From assembly GCA_000212915.1 (NCBI GenBank), contig CM001167.1, positions 1,604,780-1,668,779 on the forward strand: DNA of 64,000 bases. Reading direction: 5' to 3'. The notes under the pieces are model-generated. The model was not told the DNA's origin. It saw only the letters and a list, made by a program, of their open reading frames with translations, and ran no database searches. Numbering within the stretch: the first letter of the stretch is position 1; the number at the start of each line of letters is the position of its first letter. The translations under genes and the position numbers were made by a program. Shown here piece by piece: positions 57,561-64,000 of the stretch. This DNA is from Bacteroides coprosuis DSM 18011 (lineage in GTDB: Bacteria; Bacteroidota; Bacteroidia; Bacteroidales; Bacteroidaceae).

Positions 57561-58457
57561 TTGAGTTCATATAAGAATTGGCAAATGAAAGATCATGCTA
57601 TAGAGTGGCTTTTGTTTCCAGAGAACATTTCTCCACGACTCTGTATCGATGAAACCTCTATGACCAATGGAGACTTATATACCATATTAAGTAATCCCAA
57701 TAATAAAGGGAAACAGGGCACCATAGTCGCTATTATTGCTGGTGTTCAATCAGAAAAGATTATCCAGGTATTAATGAAGATGCCTGAGAGTTTAAGAGAG
57801 CAAGTCAAGGAGATCACATTAGATATGGCTAATAGTATGAATAAAATAGCTCGAGTGTGTTTTCCTAAAGCCTGTCGAGTAATTGACCGATTCCATCTGC
57901 AAAAACTAGCCAATGAAGCAGTGCAAGAGGTACGAGTAAAACACAGATGGGAAGCCATAGAAGAAGAAAATCAAGCGATTAAACAAGCTAAATGGGAAGG
58001 TAAGACCTATAAACCTCTAACTTTTAGTAATGGAGACACAAAGAAACAATTACTAGCAAGAGGACGATATCTTCTTTTTAAATCTGCAGACAAATGGTCT
58101 GATAAGCAAAAAGAAAGAGCTAAGATTCTTTTTGCACAATACCCTTCATTAAAAGAAGCCTATAGCCTATCACAAGGGCTTCGCTCTATTTTTAATCGTA
58201 AAACAATTAAAGATGCAGCAAGACTTTCTCTTGCCAAATGGTATAATAGAGTAGAGCAAACTGCTTTTCAATCCTTTAAGAGTATTGCAGGAACCATCTA
58301 TTCACATTATGATGAAATATTAAACTTCTTCAACAATCGATCAACAAATGCTTTTGCAGAGAGTTTTAACGCCAAACTAAAAGCCTTTAGAACTCAACTA
58401 AGAGGGGTTACAGATATTAGTTTCTTCCTATTTAGAGTGACTAAATTATTTGCTTAA
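57561..58457 (+). CDS. ISAon1-type transposase catalytic part (orfB)
   Basis: About 298 residues, with the homologous frame already open from 57465 (SLEPICHINGDSLERHYKEHL precedes the given start). DDE catalytic motifs: LCIDETSMTNGDLYTI (Asp), EITLDMANSMNKIARVCFP (Asp), and NRSTNAFAESFNAKLKAF (Glu). RVIDRFHLQKLANEAVQEVR is typical of ISL3-type transposases. There is no ATG before 57585, so normal expression probably needs a +1 frameshift from orfA. The frame has no stop before its natural end. Confidence 0.85.
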   Translation: MSSYKNWQMKDHAIEWLLFPENISPRLCIDETSMTNGDLYTILSNPNNKGKQGTIVAIIAGVQSEKIIQVLMKMPESLREQVKEITLDMANSMNKIARVCFPKACRVIDRFHLQKLANEAVQEVRVKHRWEAIEEENQAIKQAKWEGKTYKPLTFSNGDTKKQLLARGRYLLFKSADKWSDKQKERAKILFAQYPSLKEAYSLSQGLRSIFNRKTIKDAARLSLAKWYNRVEQTAFQSFKSIAGTIYSHYDEILNFFNNRSTNAFAESFNAKLKAFRTQLRGVTDISFFLFRVTKLFA

Positions 58458-58594
58458 TAAGTTATCCCCCCTAGTTTTGCAGGTGATCCATCCTGATGTG
58501 AAAGATTTTGAAAAAGCTTTATTGCTCACAAACGAAATTTATGAGGATGATTTTGAGAGATTGCTAGGTATGAAAAATAGACAAAAACAGTAAG

Positions 58595-59362
58595 CTAACA
58601 GTTGTGTTTGTAATAGTCTATCCATTTCAAGAGTTTAGGCACTGTCAAAATATCATTTGTCACAAATTTTCCATCCATAAAAACACTATAGGTGGTAGTG
58701 GCTGCATAGTGATTTTGTGCTTCTTCTTTTGTTTTTAGTTGATGTATCTTAATGGGAGTTGATTCCTCTTTAATAATCGGAATAATCTGCTGAATATAGG
58801 TGCTTGTAAATGGGCATTGTGCAGTAAAATAAATGTCAATTCCTTTTGCATTTGGTATAGGTTCTTTACAACATGCTTTGAACTGTGGCTGAGTAGGTGC
58901 AGGCTCTTTTAAGTCTTTCGCCAATAGCTCAATACCATATTCGGTACGATCTACTGTATGAAACCCTTGGCTGATAAAAAAATTCTTATCACTTAAGTAC
59001 GTTGTTTTTTTAGTCCCAGCCATCACAATGATGCCTGCCTTATTAGAAGCAATCGCCTCTTTTTCGCATAACTGGAGTAATTCTTTGGCATATCCCATCC
59101 CTTTATGGCTACCTGCTACCCAGAGGCAGTCAATAAATAGATAGTTGGGTGCTTCGATGGGATTCCATGCTTGTTCGGCAGGTAGATACTCGATAAAAAC
59201 TTTCCCATGGACATCCAATTTTATAAACTTTAATCCTTCTTTAAACTGATTGGATAACCACTCTTTCTTTGCAGAGACTCCTATATTTGAATTTTTAGAA
59301 GCCAGAGCACAACAGATGTGTTCTTGCTCAATATTGTCGGCTGTCAATTGGATAAATTTCAT
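58595..59362 (-). CDS. GNAT acetyltransferase with YoaP-type C-terminal domain
   Basis: 255 residues. The N-terminal GNAT domain (about 1-150) has LFIDCLWVAGSHKGMGYAKELL as acetyl-CoA motif A and FFISQGFHTVDRTEYGIELL as motif B. The C-terminal YoaP-like domain (about 165-250) has GIDIYFTAQCPFTSTYIQQIIP, a thioredoxin-fold-like strand with CPFTS, and YSVFMDGKFVTNDILT. The substrate is not known. The gene ends 2 bp from the end of the interrupted gene, convergent with it. Confidence 0.88.
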   Translation of the reverse strand: MKFIQLTADNIEQEHICCALASKNSNIGVSAKKEWLSNQFKEGLKFIKLDVHGKVFIEYLPAEQAWNPIEAPNYLFIDCLWVAGSHKGMGYAKELLQLCEKEAIASNKAGIIVMAGTKKTTYLSDKNFFISQGFHTVDRTEYGIELLAKDLKEPAPTQPQFKACCKEPIPNAKGIDIYFTAQCPFTSTYIQQIIPIIKEESTPIKIHQLKTKEEAQNHYAATTTYSVFMDGKFVTNDILTVPKLLKWIDYYKHNC

Positions 59363-59542
59363 AGAATAATAGTTTCTTCAAAAATAGAGAATAGATAAAG
59401 AATACAATCATTGATTTATATATTTATTTGAGAAAGATGTTTTTTGTATGAAAGTCTGGCTATCAATAAGTACTTCTTTCAAGCGAAGTATCTAGGCTAT
59501 TTGATGACACATAAATATGTGAAATAAAAGAAAGAAACATTC

Positions 59543-59573
59543 TTGTGTAAAAGAGTTTTCCCAACTATCTTTG
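59543..59573 (+). promoter_or_regulatory. rfbC promoter
   Basis: TTG (59543-59545), 20 bp, TATCTTTG (59566-59573). A full match to the Bacteroidetes consensus, 79 bp upstream of the start codon. Confidence 0.75.
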
Positions 59574-59652
59574 TTACTCTTAATATAAGAGTCATTACAA
59601 ACTCTTACAGATCTACTTCTTTAAGATTACTTACAACAATTAATAGGGAAAT

Positions 59653-60207
59653 ATGAATTGCATAGAAACTCCACTCCAGGGATTATATATCATCGAACCC
59701 AAGGTCTTTAAAGATCAAAGAGGTTACTTTTTTGAATCATACAATAAAAAAGAATTTGATGAGAAAGTAGGGAGGGTAGAATTCATCCAAGACAATGAGT
59801 CAAAGTCTATTTATGGGGTGGTAAGAGGATTGCATTTTCAAAGAGGAGAGTACTCTCAGGCTAAGTTGGTACGAGTTGTTCAGGGAAAAGTACTTGATGT
59901 CTGTGTGGATTTACGCAAAAGCTCTCCATCCTTTGGACAGATATTTACGGTAGAGCTATCTGCAGAGAATCATCGTCAGCTGTTTGTTCCCCGTGGTTTT
60001 GCACATGGTTTTAGTGTGTTAAGTGAAGAGGTGATCTTTCAGTATAAATGTGATAATCTATATGCTCCAGAGAGCGAGGGAGCCATAGCGTGGAATGATC
60101 CCAAATTGGGCATCGATTGGGGTATTCCAGCAAACGATATTATTCTGTCTGAAAAGGATAAACATCACAAACCTTTGGCTGAAATTAGCGATTGGTTGTT
60201 TGATTAA
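59653..60207 (+). CDS. rfbC: dTDP-4-dehydrorhamnose 3,5-epimerase
   Basis: A 184-residue cupin-fold epimerase. GLYIIEPKVFKDQRGYFFESYN starts the barrel. VVRGLHFQRGEYSQAKLVRVVQG carries the catalytic His, and RQLFVPRGFAHGFSVLSEEVIFQYKCDNLY contains the conserved His and Tyr residues. It makes dTDP-4-keto-L-rhamnose for surface polysaccharides. rfbA, rfbB and rfbD are not in the window, so the gene stands apart from its pathway partners. Its last four bases overlap the convergent gene at 60204. Confidence 0.94.
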   Translation: MNCIETPLQGLYIIEPKVFKDQRGYFFESYNKKEFDEKVGRVEFIQDNESKSIYGVVRGLHFQRGEYSQAKLVRVVQGKVLDVCVDLRKSSPSFGQIFTVELSAENHRQLFVPRGFAHGFSVLSEEVIFQYKCDNLYAPESEGAIAWNDPKLGIDWGIPANDIILSEKDKHHKPLAEISDWLFD

Positions 60208-60608
60208 TTATGCACGTTTGCAAGCTCCATTAATTGTTTTGTTTTGAGTTGTCTTTCTACGGAGAATGTTTTATCCAATCGGGTTAGTTCTTCAAATAGA
60301 TAACAGGCTTTGAGAGCTAAATTTCTTTTCTCTTCTATTTGCGAAGAAAGTAAGGCATCGTGATAAAGGATCTCAGCTAATAACTCAATGCGTACAACTT
60401 TCTCTTGTAATTTGCTTTGATCCAAATACACATGAATATCTTCGATGCTTTGAGTGAGAAAGAAGTCTTTGTCTTTATTTAGGTATTTGGAGTAAAAGTT
60501 TTCTAACTCTTGCTGTTTCTCGAGTTTACTTCCTTTCTTATTGAGTAAAGCTGTTAAGGCTTTCATTACTTCCTGAATCATTCTGAGTAAAAAATCTTCT
60601 TTCAACAT
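60204..60608 (-). CDS. Small helical protein (DUF6483-like)
   Basis: 134 residues, all-helical and charged, no signal peptide. The N-terminus MLKEDFLLRMIQEVMKALTALLNKKG resembles the DUF6483 family found across Firmicutes and Bacteroidetes; I am only moderately sure. The function is unknown. It overlaps the 3' end of rfbC by 4 bp, tail to tail, with no terminator between them. Its promoter should be in 60609-60760. Confidence 0.6.
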   Translation of the reverse strand: MLKEDFLLRMIQEVMKALTALLNKKGSKLEKQQELENFYSKYLNKDKDFFLTQSIEDIHVYLDQSKLQEKVVRIELLAEILYHDALLSSQIEEKRNLALKACYLFEELTRLDKTFSVERQLKTKQLMELANVHN

Positions 60609-60756
60609 ATCTTTCTACTTTAGCTATTTAGCGTCGCAATGTAGTATTATAATTTTTAAAAGTGACGAATAAGTGTATGAAATTATAGTTTCTGTTTGAT
60701 TCGGTAAATTAATTTCATATTTGGCTTGTTTTTGCTAATTATTTAAGACTTTATTC

Positions 60757-60965
60757 TTGCGTTTATAAAAGGAGTTCTTTAAATTTGTTAACATAGTCCA
60801 AGCGCTATAAAGCTGACTAAACTAAACTCTCGTTTCTATACTATGTGAACGAATTAGTCTCATGTGACTAATATCACATTGGACATTTTATAAAGTCCAA
60901 AAATTCCTAATTTTAAGTTTTTCACCCTAGCTAGTTTTATTTTTTTCTAGCTAGGGTGTTTTATT
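60757..60965 (+). ncRNA. Probable structured small RNA with its own promoter and terminator
   Basis: TTG (60757-60759), 20 bp, TAAATTTG (60780-60787) is a good promoter, giving a start near 60793. The predicted RNA folds as ACATAGT/ACTATGT (60791-60797 with 60840-60846), then TTAGTC/GACTAA, then TTGGAC/GTCCAA. It ends with a 12-bp terminator stem CACCCTAGCTAG/CTAGCTAGGGTG and a T-run (60923-60965). No ORF lies inside. Length about 170 nt. I do not recognise the family; 6S-like or another regulatory RNA is possible. The rest of 60609-61097 is AT-rich and empty. Confidence 0.6.
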
Positions 60966-61097
60966 TCTGATAAAGTAATACTCCTTTGGGTAGCAAATGG
61001 TTGTTTTGTTAGCGAATTAACAAATAAAATATCGCTATTATTGATTAAATAGCAAATAAATGATATATTGCTCCTGCTAACCAATACTTGATTTATT

Positions 61098-61730
61098 ATG
61101 AAAAAAGCATTGTATCTTTTGTTGTTGATTCCTATAATACTTTTAGCAAAAGAAAATAGTGAGGCTAATTCTTATTCCATTCTAGTGAATAAGAGTACTC
61201 ATCTAGTTAAAGCTGATCCTCGAATTTTGGGTGACTGGCAATTTAAAGATTTACAACTCTTTGCAGTACTCGATTTTAAAGAAGAAGCCTTGGATGGCAT
61301 GAATGATACAGAGGTCTTCAAAACTCGTATCACACAAATAGCAAATGAATATTTAAAATGGTTATTAACCTCAGAAGAAAAACATACATTGTCTTTTTAT
61401 GAAGGAGGCACAGTAAAGATTGAAGGGGGTAATTCTAAAGTAGAAAGTGAATATATCTTGAAAGACAATATTTTAAGTATAAACGAGATGATTGAGGAGG
61501 ATGAATTTTACCTACCCATAGATGGTGCTTCTGTAGAAGTTTCGGACAATCAGCTTCAATTAACCAGTACAATTACAGGAGATAAATTAGAAGCGCTGCT
61601 GCTCTTTACGGTTTTGATGGATGATTCCAACTTTCCGAATGTGAAAGATCTAGAAGAGCTGAATGAATTGGGTAACAAAGATTTATTTGAAATTATCTCT
61701 TTAAAGGTAGTCTTAGAGTATGTAAAGTAA
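61098..61730 (+). CDS. Secreted protein, lipocalin-like, unknown
   Basis: 210 residues with a signal peptide (MKKALYLLLLIPIILLAKE). The mature part has DPRILGDWQFKDLQLFAVL, a GxW motif near the start, followed by strand-rich TLSFYEGGTVKIEGG and ESEYILKDNILSIN. This pattern is seen in lipocalin-like domains of Bacteroidetes (DUF4923-type). The family assignment is tentative. It is a single gene, followed by a terminator at 61791-61831. Confidence 0.6.
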   Translation: MKKALYLLLLIPIILLAKENSEANSYSILVNKSTHLVKADPRILGDWQFKDLQLFAVLDFKEEALDGMNDTEVFKTRITQIANEYLKWLLTSEEKHTLSFYEGGTVKIEGGNSKVESEYILKDNILSINEMIEEDEFYLPIDGASVEVSDNQLQLTSTITGDKLEALLLFTVLMDDSNFPNVKDLEELNELGNKDLFEIISLKVVLEYVK

Positions 61731-61790
61731 AATGAGAATAAGATATACGAATTAAGAATAATAATTAATCATTTCCATAAATGAGCTGAG

Positions 61791-61831
61791 TCAGCTCTAT
61801 ACAAACAGTAGTTTGTTGGGGCTGATTTTTT
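61791..61831 (+). terminator. Terminator after the lipocalin-like gene
   Basis: TCAGCTCT pairs with GGGGCTGA (with G-T pairs) and ACAAAC with GTTTGT inside, then six T. An alternative upstream pairing, GAGCTGA/TCAGCTC, competes with it. Confidence 0.75.
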
Positions 61832-61971
61832 ATTATAGACTGAATTATAGATGTAACATTATATGTATCAAGGGATAAAATGTATTTAGTTAGTGAAACT
61901 TCTTGACTGTAAAATGTGTTAAGCTTGTAGAGAGTATTATCTTTTAGCTATAAATTAATGAAAGGGCAGTT

Positions 61972-62736
61972 ATGGATTTTTTAATTGGTTTTATACTATT
62001 ATTTACGGTTTTTATACTCATACTATTATTGAGTATCCACTTGAAAACACGTAATCAAGGTCGGTTTCTTTTTGATAAGCTGAAGCATATTAAGGATTTT
62101 AGTTTGTCTCAATTTATTATGGGACAACAAAATAGTTTCTTGCTAGCTGTTGATAAAGAAAGAGAGCTTGTGGCATATATACTTCCCAATTCGCAAATTG
62201 TTTTTCCCTATGAGTCTGTTTTGCGAATCGAAATGTTAGAAGATGATGTCATTGTATCAGAACGAGTATCAGAACGGGTAGGGCACAACTCTAGTTTTCA
62301 AGAAGTTGTTTCTAAAAAACCTTATAGTTTGTCTCCTCTAAAAAAAGAGGATGGAAAGTCTAAGGTGGCTCAAGTAGTTATGCGCATTACTCTATCCAAA
62401 GGAGAGAATCCTTGGCTCCCTATTTATTGTTTTAATGCAAAAACGCAGTTGTTTGGTGGTTCTCGAACCCTTGACCTAACCAATATGGAAAGTCAGATGT
62501 ATCGTAAAGGAAAAGAGATGGCTTATCATTTAGATATGCTGTTTAGTAAGATTATAGATCGTGTAGATGAAGAGTACTTGAAAGAGAGAGTGTTCTCAGA
62601 AGAAGAAAAAGAGATTTACTCAGATGCTATACCAAAACTAATAGCGGATGAATTAGAGAAATTATTTGAATTAAAGATAAAAGGAGCTCTTAGTCCAGAA
62701 GAGTTTAGTCAACAGAAAAAGAAATTACTAGAGTAG
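61972..62736 (+). CDS. Membrane-anchored protein with C-terminal SHOCT domain
   Basis: 254 residues. An N-terminal transmembrane helix (about 3-23) is followed by a soluble region with strands SFLLAVDKERELVAYILPN and ESVLRIEMLEDDVIVSERV, and a second part with VAQVVMRITLSKGENPWLPIYCF. The last 35 residues (LADELEKLFELKIKGALSPEEF...KKLLE) are a SHOCT motif, a short oligomerisation-type module. The middle resembles PH-like (DUF4429-type) domains often paired with SHOCT, but I am not certain. No terminator follows. A 310-bp gap separates it from the next gene. Confidence 0.65.
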   Translation: MDFLIGFILLFTVFILILLLSIHLKTRNQGRFLFDKLKHIKDFSLSQFIMGQQNSFLLAVDKERELVAYILPNSQIVFPYESVLRIEMLEDDVIVSERVSERVGHNSSFQEVVSKKPYSLSPLKKEDGKSKVAQVVMRITLSKGENPWLPIYCFNAKTQLFGGSRTLDLTNMESQMYRKGKEMAYHLDMLFSKIIDRVDEEYLKERVFSEEEKEIYSDAIPKLIADELEKLFELKIKGALSPEEFSQQKKKLLE

Positions 62737-63048
62737 GTTTTTTAGCCTAAATACGTATAAGCTTATTCTAGTTCTCTTAAAATTATTGAGAGGCGTGCAT
62801 CTAGGGTTATTACTTATTTAAAGGCTAATTTGAATAAAAAAGGCAGATAGAGAGTAGAGGCGAATTAATAAGCAACTATACGCATGGCAGGGCTGTATTA
62901 TCGTATTTATCGGAGGTGTGTTTCAATCTGAATTTATAAATATTTTAAATATGAAAAATCTTGCTATAAAATATTTTGATAAACCTAACCTTTATCTGAA
63001 AAAATAGTGTAAATTGTAAGTGTTAACCAACTACAAAGTCTAAAAACA
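62737..63048. other. Intergenic spacer without recognised features
   Basis: About 310 bp, AT-rich, with no ORF and no clear hairpin. It probably contains the promoter of the MORN-type gene and the following partial gene. Confidence 0.35.
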
Positions 63049-63381
63049 ATGAACCAAGGTCTAGTTATATTTTCCTTAGTCTTATTGGCAGCTATTCTAT
63101 TAGTATTATGGCTGAGTCAATATAAGACGGTAAAAGAATTTTACGATACGGGAGAAGTAAGACGAATATATCGCTTGAAAAACAATCAGAAACAGGGGAT
63201 AGAAAAAGTCTATTATAAGTCTGGAGAACTCAATAAAGAAAAGCATTGGAAACATGGAGTTCTTATAGGTAAATCTGTTACGTACTATAGAACAGGTGAG
63301 AAATATATTATAGATACCTATAACTCTGGTAATCTAGTAGATACTGTTATCTTAAATACAGCTTGTAACCAAGCGAAGTAA
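63049..63381 (+). CDS. MORN_2/YwqK-type repeat protein with N-terminal anchor
   Basis: 110 residues. A hydrophobic N-terminal helix (about 4-23) is followed by three short repeats: VKEFYDTGEVRRIYRLKNNQ, GIEKVYYKSGELNKEKHWKHG and VLIGKSVTYYRTGEKYIID. This Y-x-x-G-x-(L/V/K) pattern is that of MORN_2/YwqK-like proteins. Some relatives are annotated as antitoxins, but no toxin signature is visible next to it. The following gene starts 17 bp downstream, so the two are probably co-transcribed. Confidence 0.7.
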   Translation: MNQGLVIFSLVLLAAILLVLWLSQYKTVKEFYDTGEVRRIYRLKNNQKQGIEKVYYKSGELNKEKHWKHGVLIGKSVTYYRTGEKYIIDTYNSGNLVDTVILNTACNQAK

Positions 63382-63398
63382 ATGAAAGGAGAATCTCT

Positions 63399-64000
63399 AT
63401 GAGTGATTTATTGAATAAGCTTACTGGAAAACAAGCCTTGCAAGATAGAAAACTTGCTAAGGAGATAAAAAAAACAGCCCAACATAAAATTGATGAGTAT
63501 GTAACTCATACTGAAAACTTGAATGCAGAACTTAATTCAGCCATCGAAAATCTGGCACAAGTTAAGTTGTCCGCCCTACAAGATACTCTGGCCCACTTCT
63601 TATCTCTATTAAGAGACTTACAAGAAAACAATCCCGAAGTATATCGTCAACTACTCAAAGAAATAGAGTTAGATGATGCTTCAATGGCTCGCTTGATATT
63701 AATGGATATGAAGGTACATGATATTAGCGAAGCCCCTTTAAATAAGGTAGCTATAGCGACTGTTGCTTGTATAGGTGTTCCTGCTTTTGTTAAAGGAGCT
63801 GTTGATACGTATGCCGTAGCAACATCAGGTACTACTTTGTCCTCTTTAGCTGGCTCAACCGATATCCATTCTATTTTATCTTATTTGGTAGGTGGAGGTA
63901 TTCTTTCTACTGCAACATTGGCAGCAACAGGTGCTTTAGCTATTGTTTCTGCTGGTTTGTTGGCATCACAACACTATTCTAACAAATTATCTAAGGCTAC
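63399..64000 (+). CDS. Unknown helical membrane-associated protein, 3'-truncated
   Basis: The open frame runs off the window end (about 200 codons seen). It starts at ATG 63399 after a strong AAAGGAGAATCTCT ribosome-binding site, 17 bp after the MORN-type gene. The first 100 residues are a charged helical, coiled-coil-like region (LAKEIKKTAQHKIDEYVTHT, NLNAELNSAIENLAQ). They are followed by glycine/alanine-rich hydrophobic stretches (KVAIATVACIGVPAFVKGAV and GGGILSTATLAATGALAIVS) that look membrane-active or amphipathic. Family not recognised. An effector or membrane-anchored role is possible but cannot be judged from the visible part. Confidence 0.6.
   Translation, partial: MSDLLNKLTGKQALQDRKLAKEIKKTAQHKIDEYVTHTENLNAELNSAIENLAQVKLSALQDTLAHFLSLLRDLQENNPEVYRQLLKEIELDDASMARLILMDMKVHDISEAPLNKVAIATVACIGVPAFVKGAVDTYAVATSGTTLSSLAGSTDIHSILSYLVGGGILSTATLAATGALAIVSAGLLASQHYSNKLSKA

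Larger units (their letters stand above)
57056..58489 (+). mobile_element. ISAon1-like (ISL3-type) insertion sequence, 1434 bp
   Basis: Terminal inverted repeats start GGATCACCTGCAAAA on both sides, with a G-run behind (nine G at 57074-57082, six C at 58466-58471). The 8-bp ATCCTGAT is duplicated at 57048-57055 and 58490-58497. Two adjacent frames encode an N-region protein and a DDE transposase, as in the ISAon1 group. The insertion disrupts the gene described at 56789. Confidence 0.9.
56789..58593 (+). pseudogene. Small unknown gene interrupted by an insertion sequence
   Basis: The left part (56789-57055) reads MKKSEVEETWVQVDAYCIPS... up to EFMNQYPD. The right part (58498-58593) continues in frame as VKDFEKALLLTNEIYEDDFERLLG and ends at TAA 58591. 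Removing the element plus one copy of its ATCCTGAT duplication joins them without a frame change, giving 120 codons. A second lesion is an in-frame TAA at 56873-56875 (after EVYKA, before REELAEK). The product is soluble, acidic and unrecognised. Confidence 0.8.

Overview
The window comes from an AT-rich member of the Bacteroidales (Bacteroides-like); no species is named. The evidence is a starch-utilisation (sus) locus with SusR/SusC/SusD-type proteins, a second SusC/SusD pair, a BACON-domain lipoprotein, several promoters of the Bacteroidetes form (TTG, about 20 nt, TAnnTTTG), and insertion sequences of families common in this phylum. No rRNA, tRNA or CRISPR array was seen.

Layout. 1-2.2 kb: a 5'-truncated protein with a thioredoxin-like CPRC motif, then a small membrane protein. 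2.4-17.1 kb: a starch locus in the order susR, susC, susD, a fused susE/F-type gene, a CBM48-GH13 amylase, susB (GH97), susA (GH13). Hairpin terminators lie inside the operon as well as at its end. 17.4-18.9 kb: a di-iron repair protein (RIC/ScdA) divergent from a GNAT enzyme. 18.9-29 kb is accessory DNA: a gene-poor AT-rich tract, an IS256-type element with a nonsense mutation, a divergent Cas13b homologue split over two overlapping frames with both HEPN motifs degenerate, an unknown gene, a BACON-cholesterol-dependent-cytolysin-like lipoprotein, and an unknown propeller-like protein. 29-33 kb: class I ribonucleotide reductase nrdAB behind a cobalamin riboswitch. 33.3-44.4 kb: galE, two paralogous outer-membrane barrels, an orphan SusC/SusD pair, ispE and dnaB. 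44.4-53 kb: small membrane proteins, a DnaQ-like exonuclease, a LysE-type exporter, a ROK sugar kinase, a GH20 hexosaminidase lipoprotein and a thioesterase. 53-58.6 kb: an intact IS982 element, a large unknown protein with a possible nuclease core, and an ISAon1-like (ISL3-type) element inserted in a small gene. 58.6-64 kb: a GNAT-YoaP protein, rfbC, a probable structured small RNA, and small membrane or secreted proteins running off the end.

How the genes work together. The sus proteins form one pathway: SusC/SusD/SusE-F bind and import malto-oligosaccharides, the surface amylase cuts starch outside, SusA and SusB finish the job in the periplasm, and SusR senses maltose or oligosaccharides. 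The GH20 enzyme and ROK kinase could act on amino sugars or glucose. The nrdAB riboswitch suggests that the cell also has a B12-dependent reductase elsewhere.

The most unusual item is the Cas13b homologue at 21.2-24.4 kb. It keeps the Cas13b scaffold motifs along its length, but HEPN1 lacks R-x4-H and HEPN2 has Asn in place of the catalytic His. It has no CRISPR array and no recognisable csx27/csx28 nearby. All three insertion sequences have recognisable 8-bp target duplications, so their ends are defined to the base.
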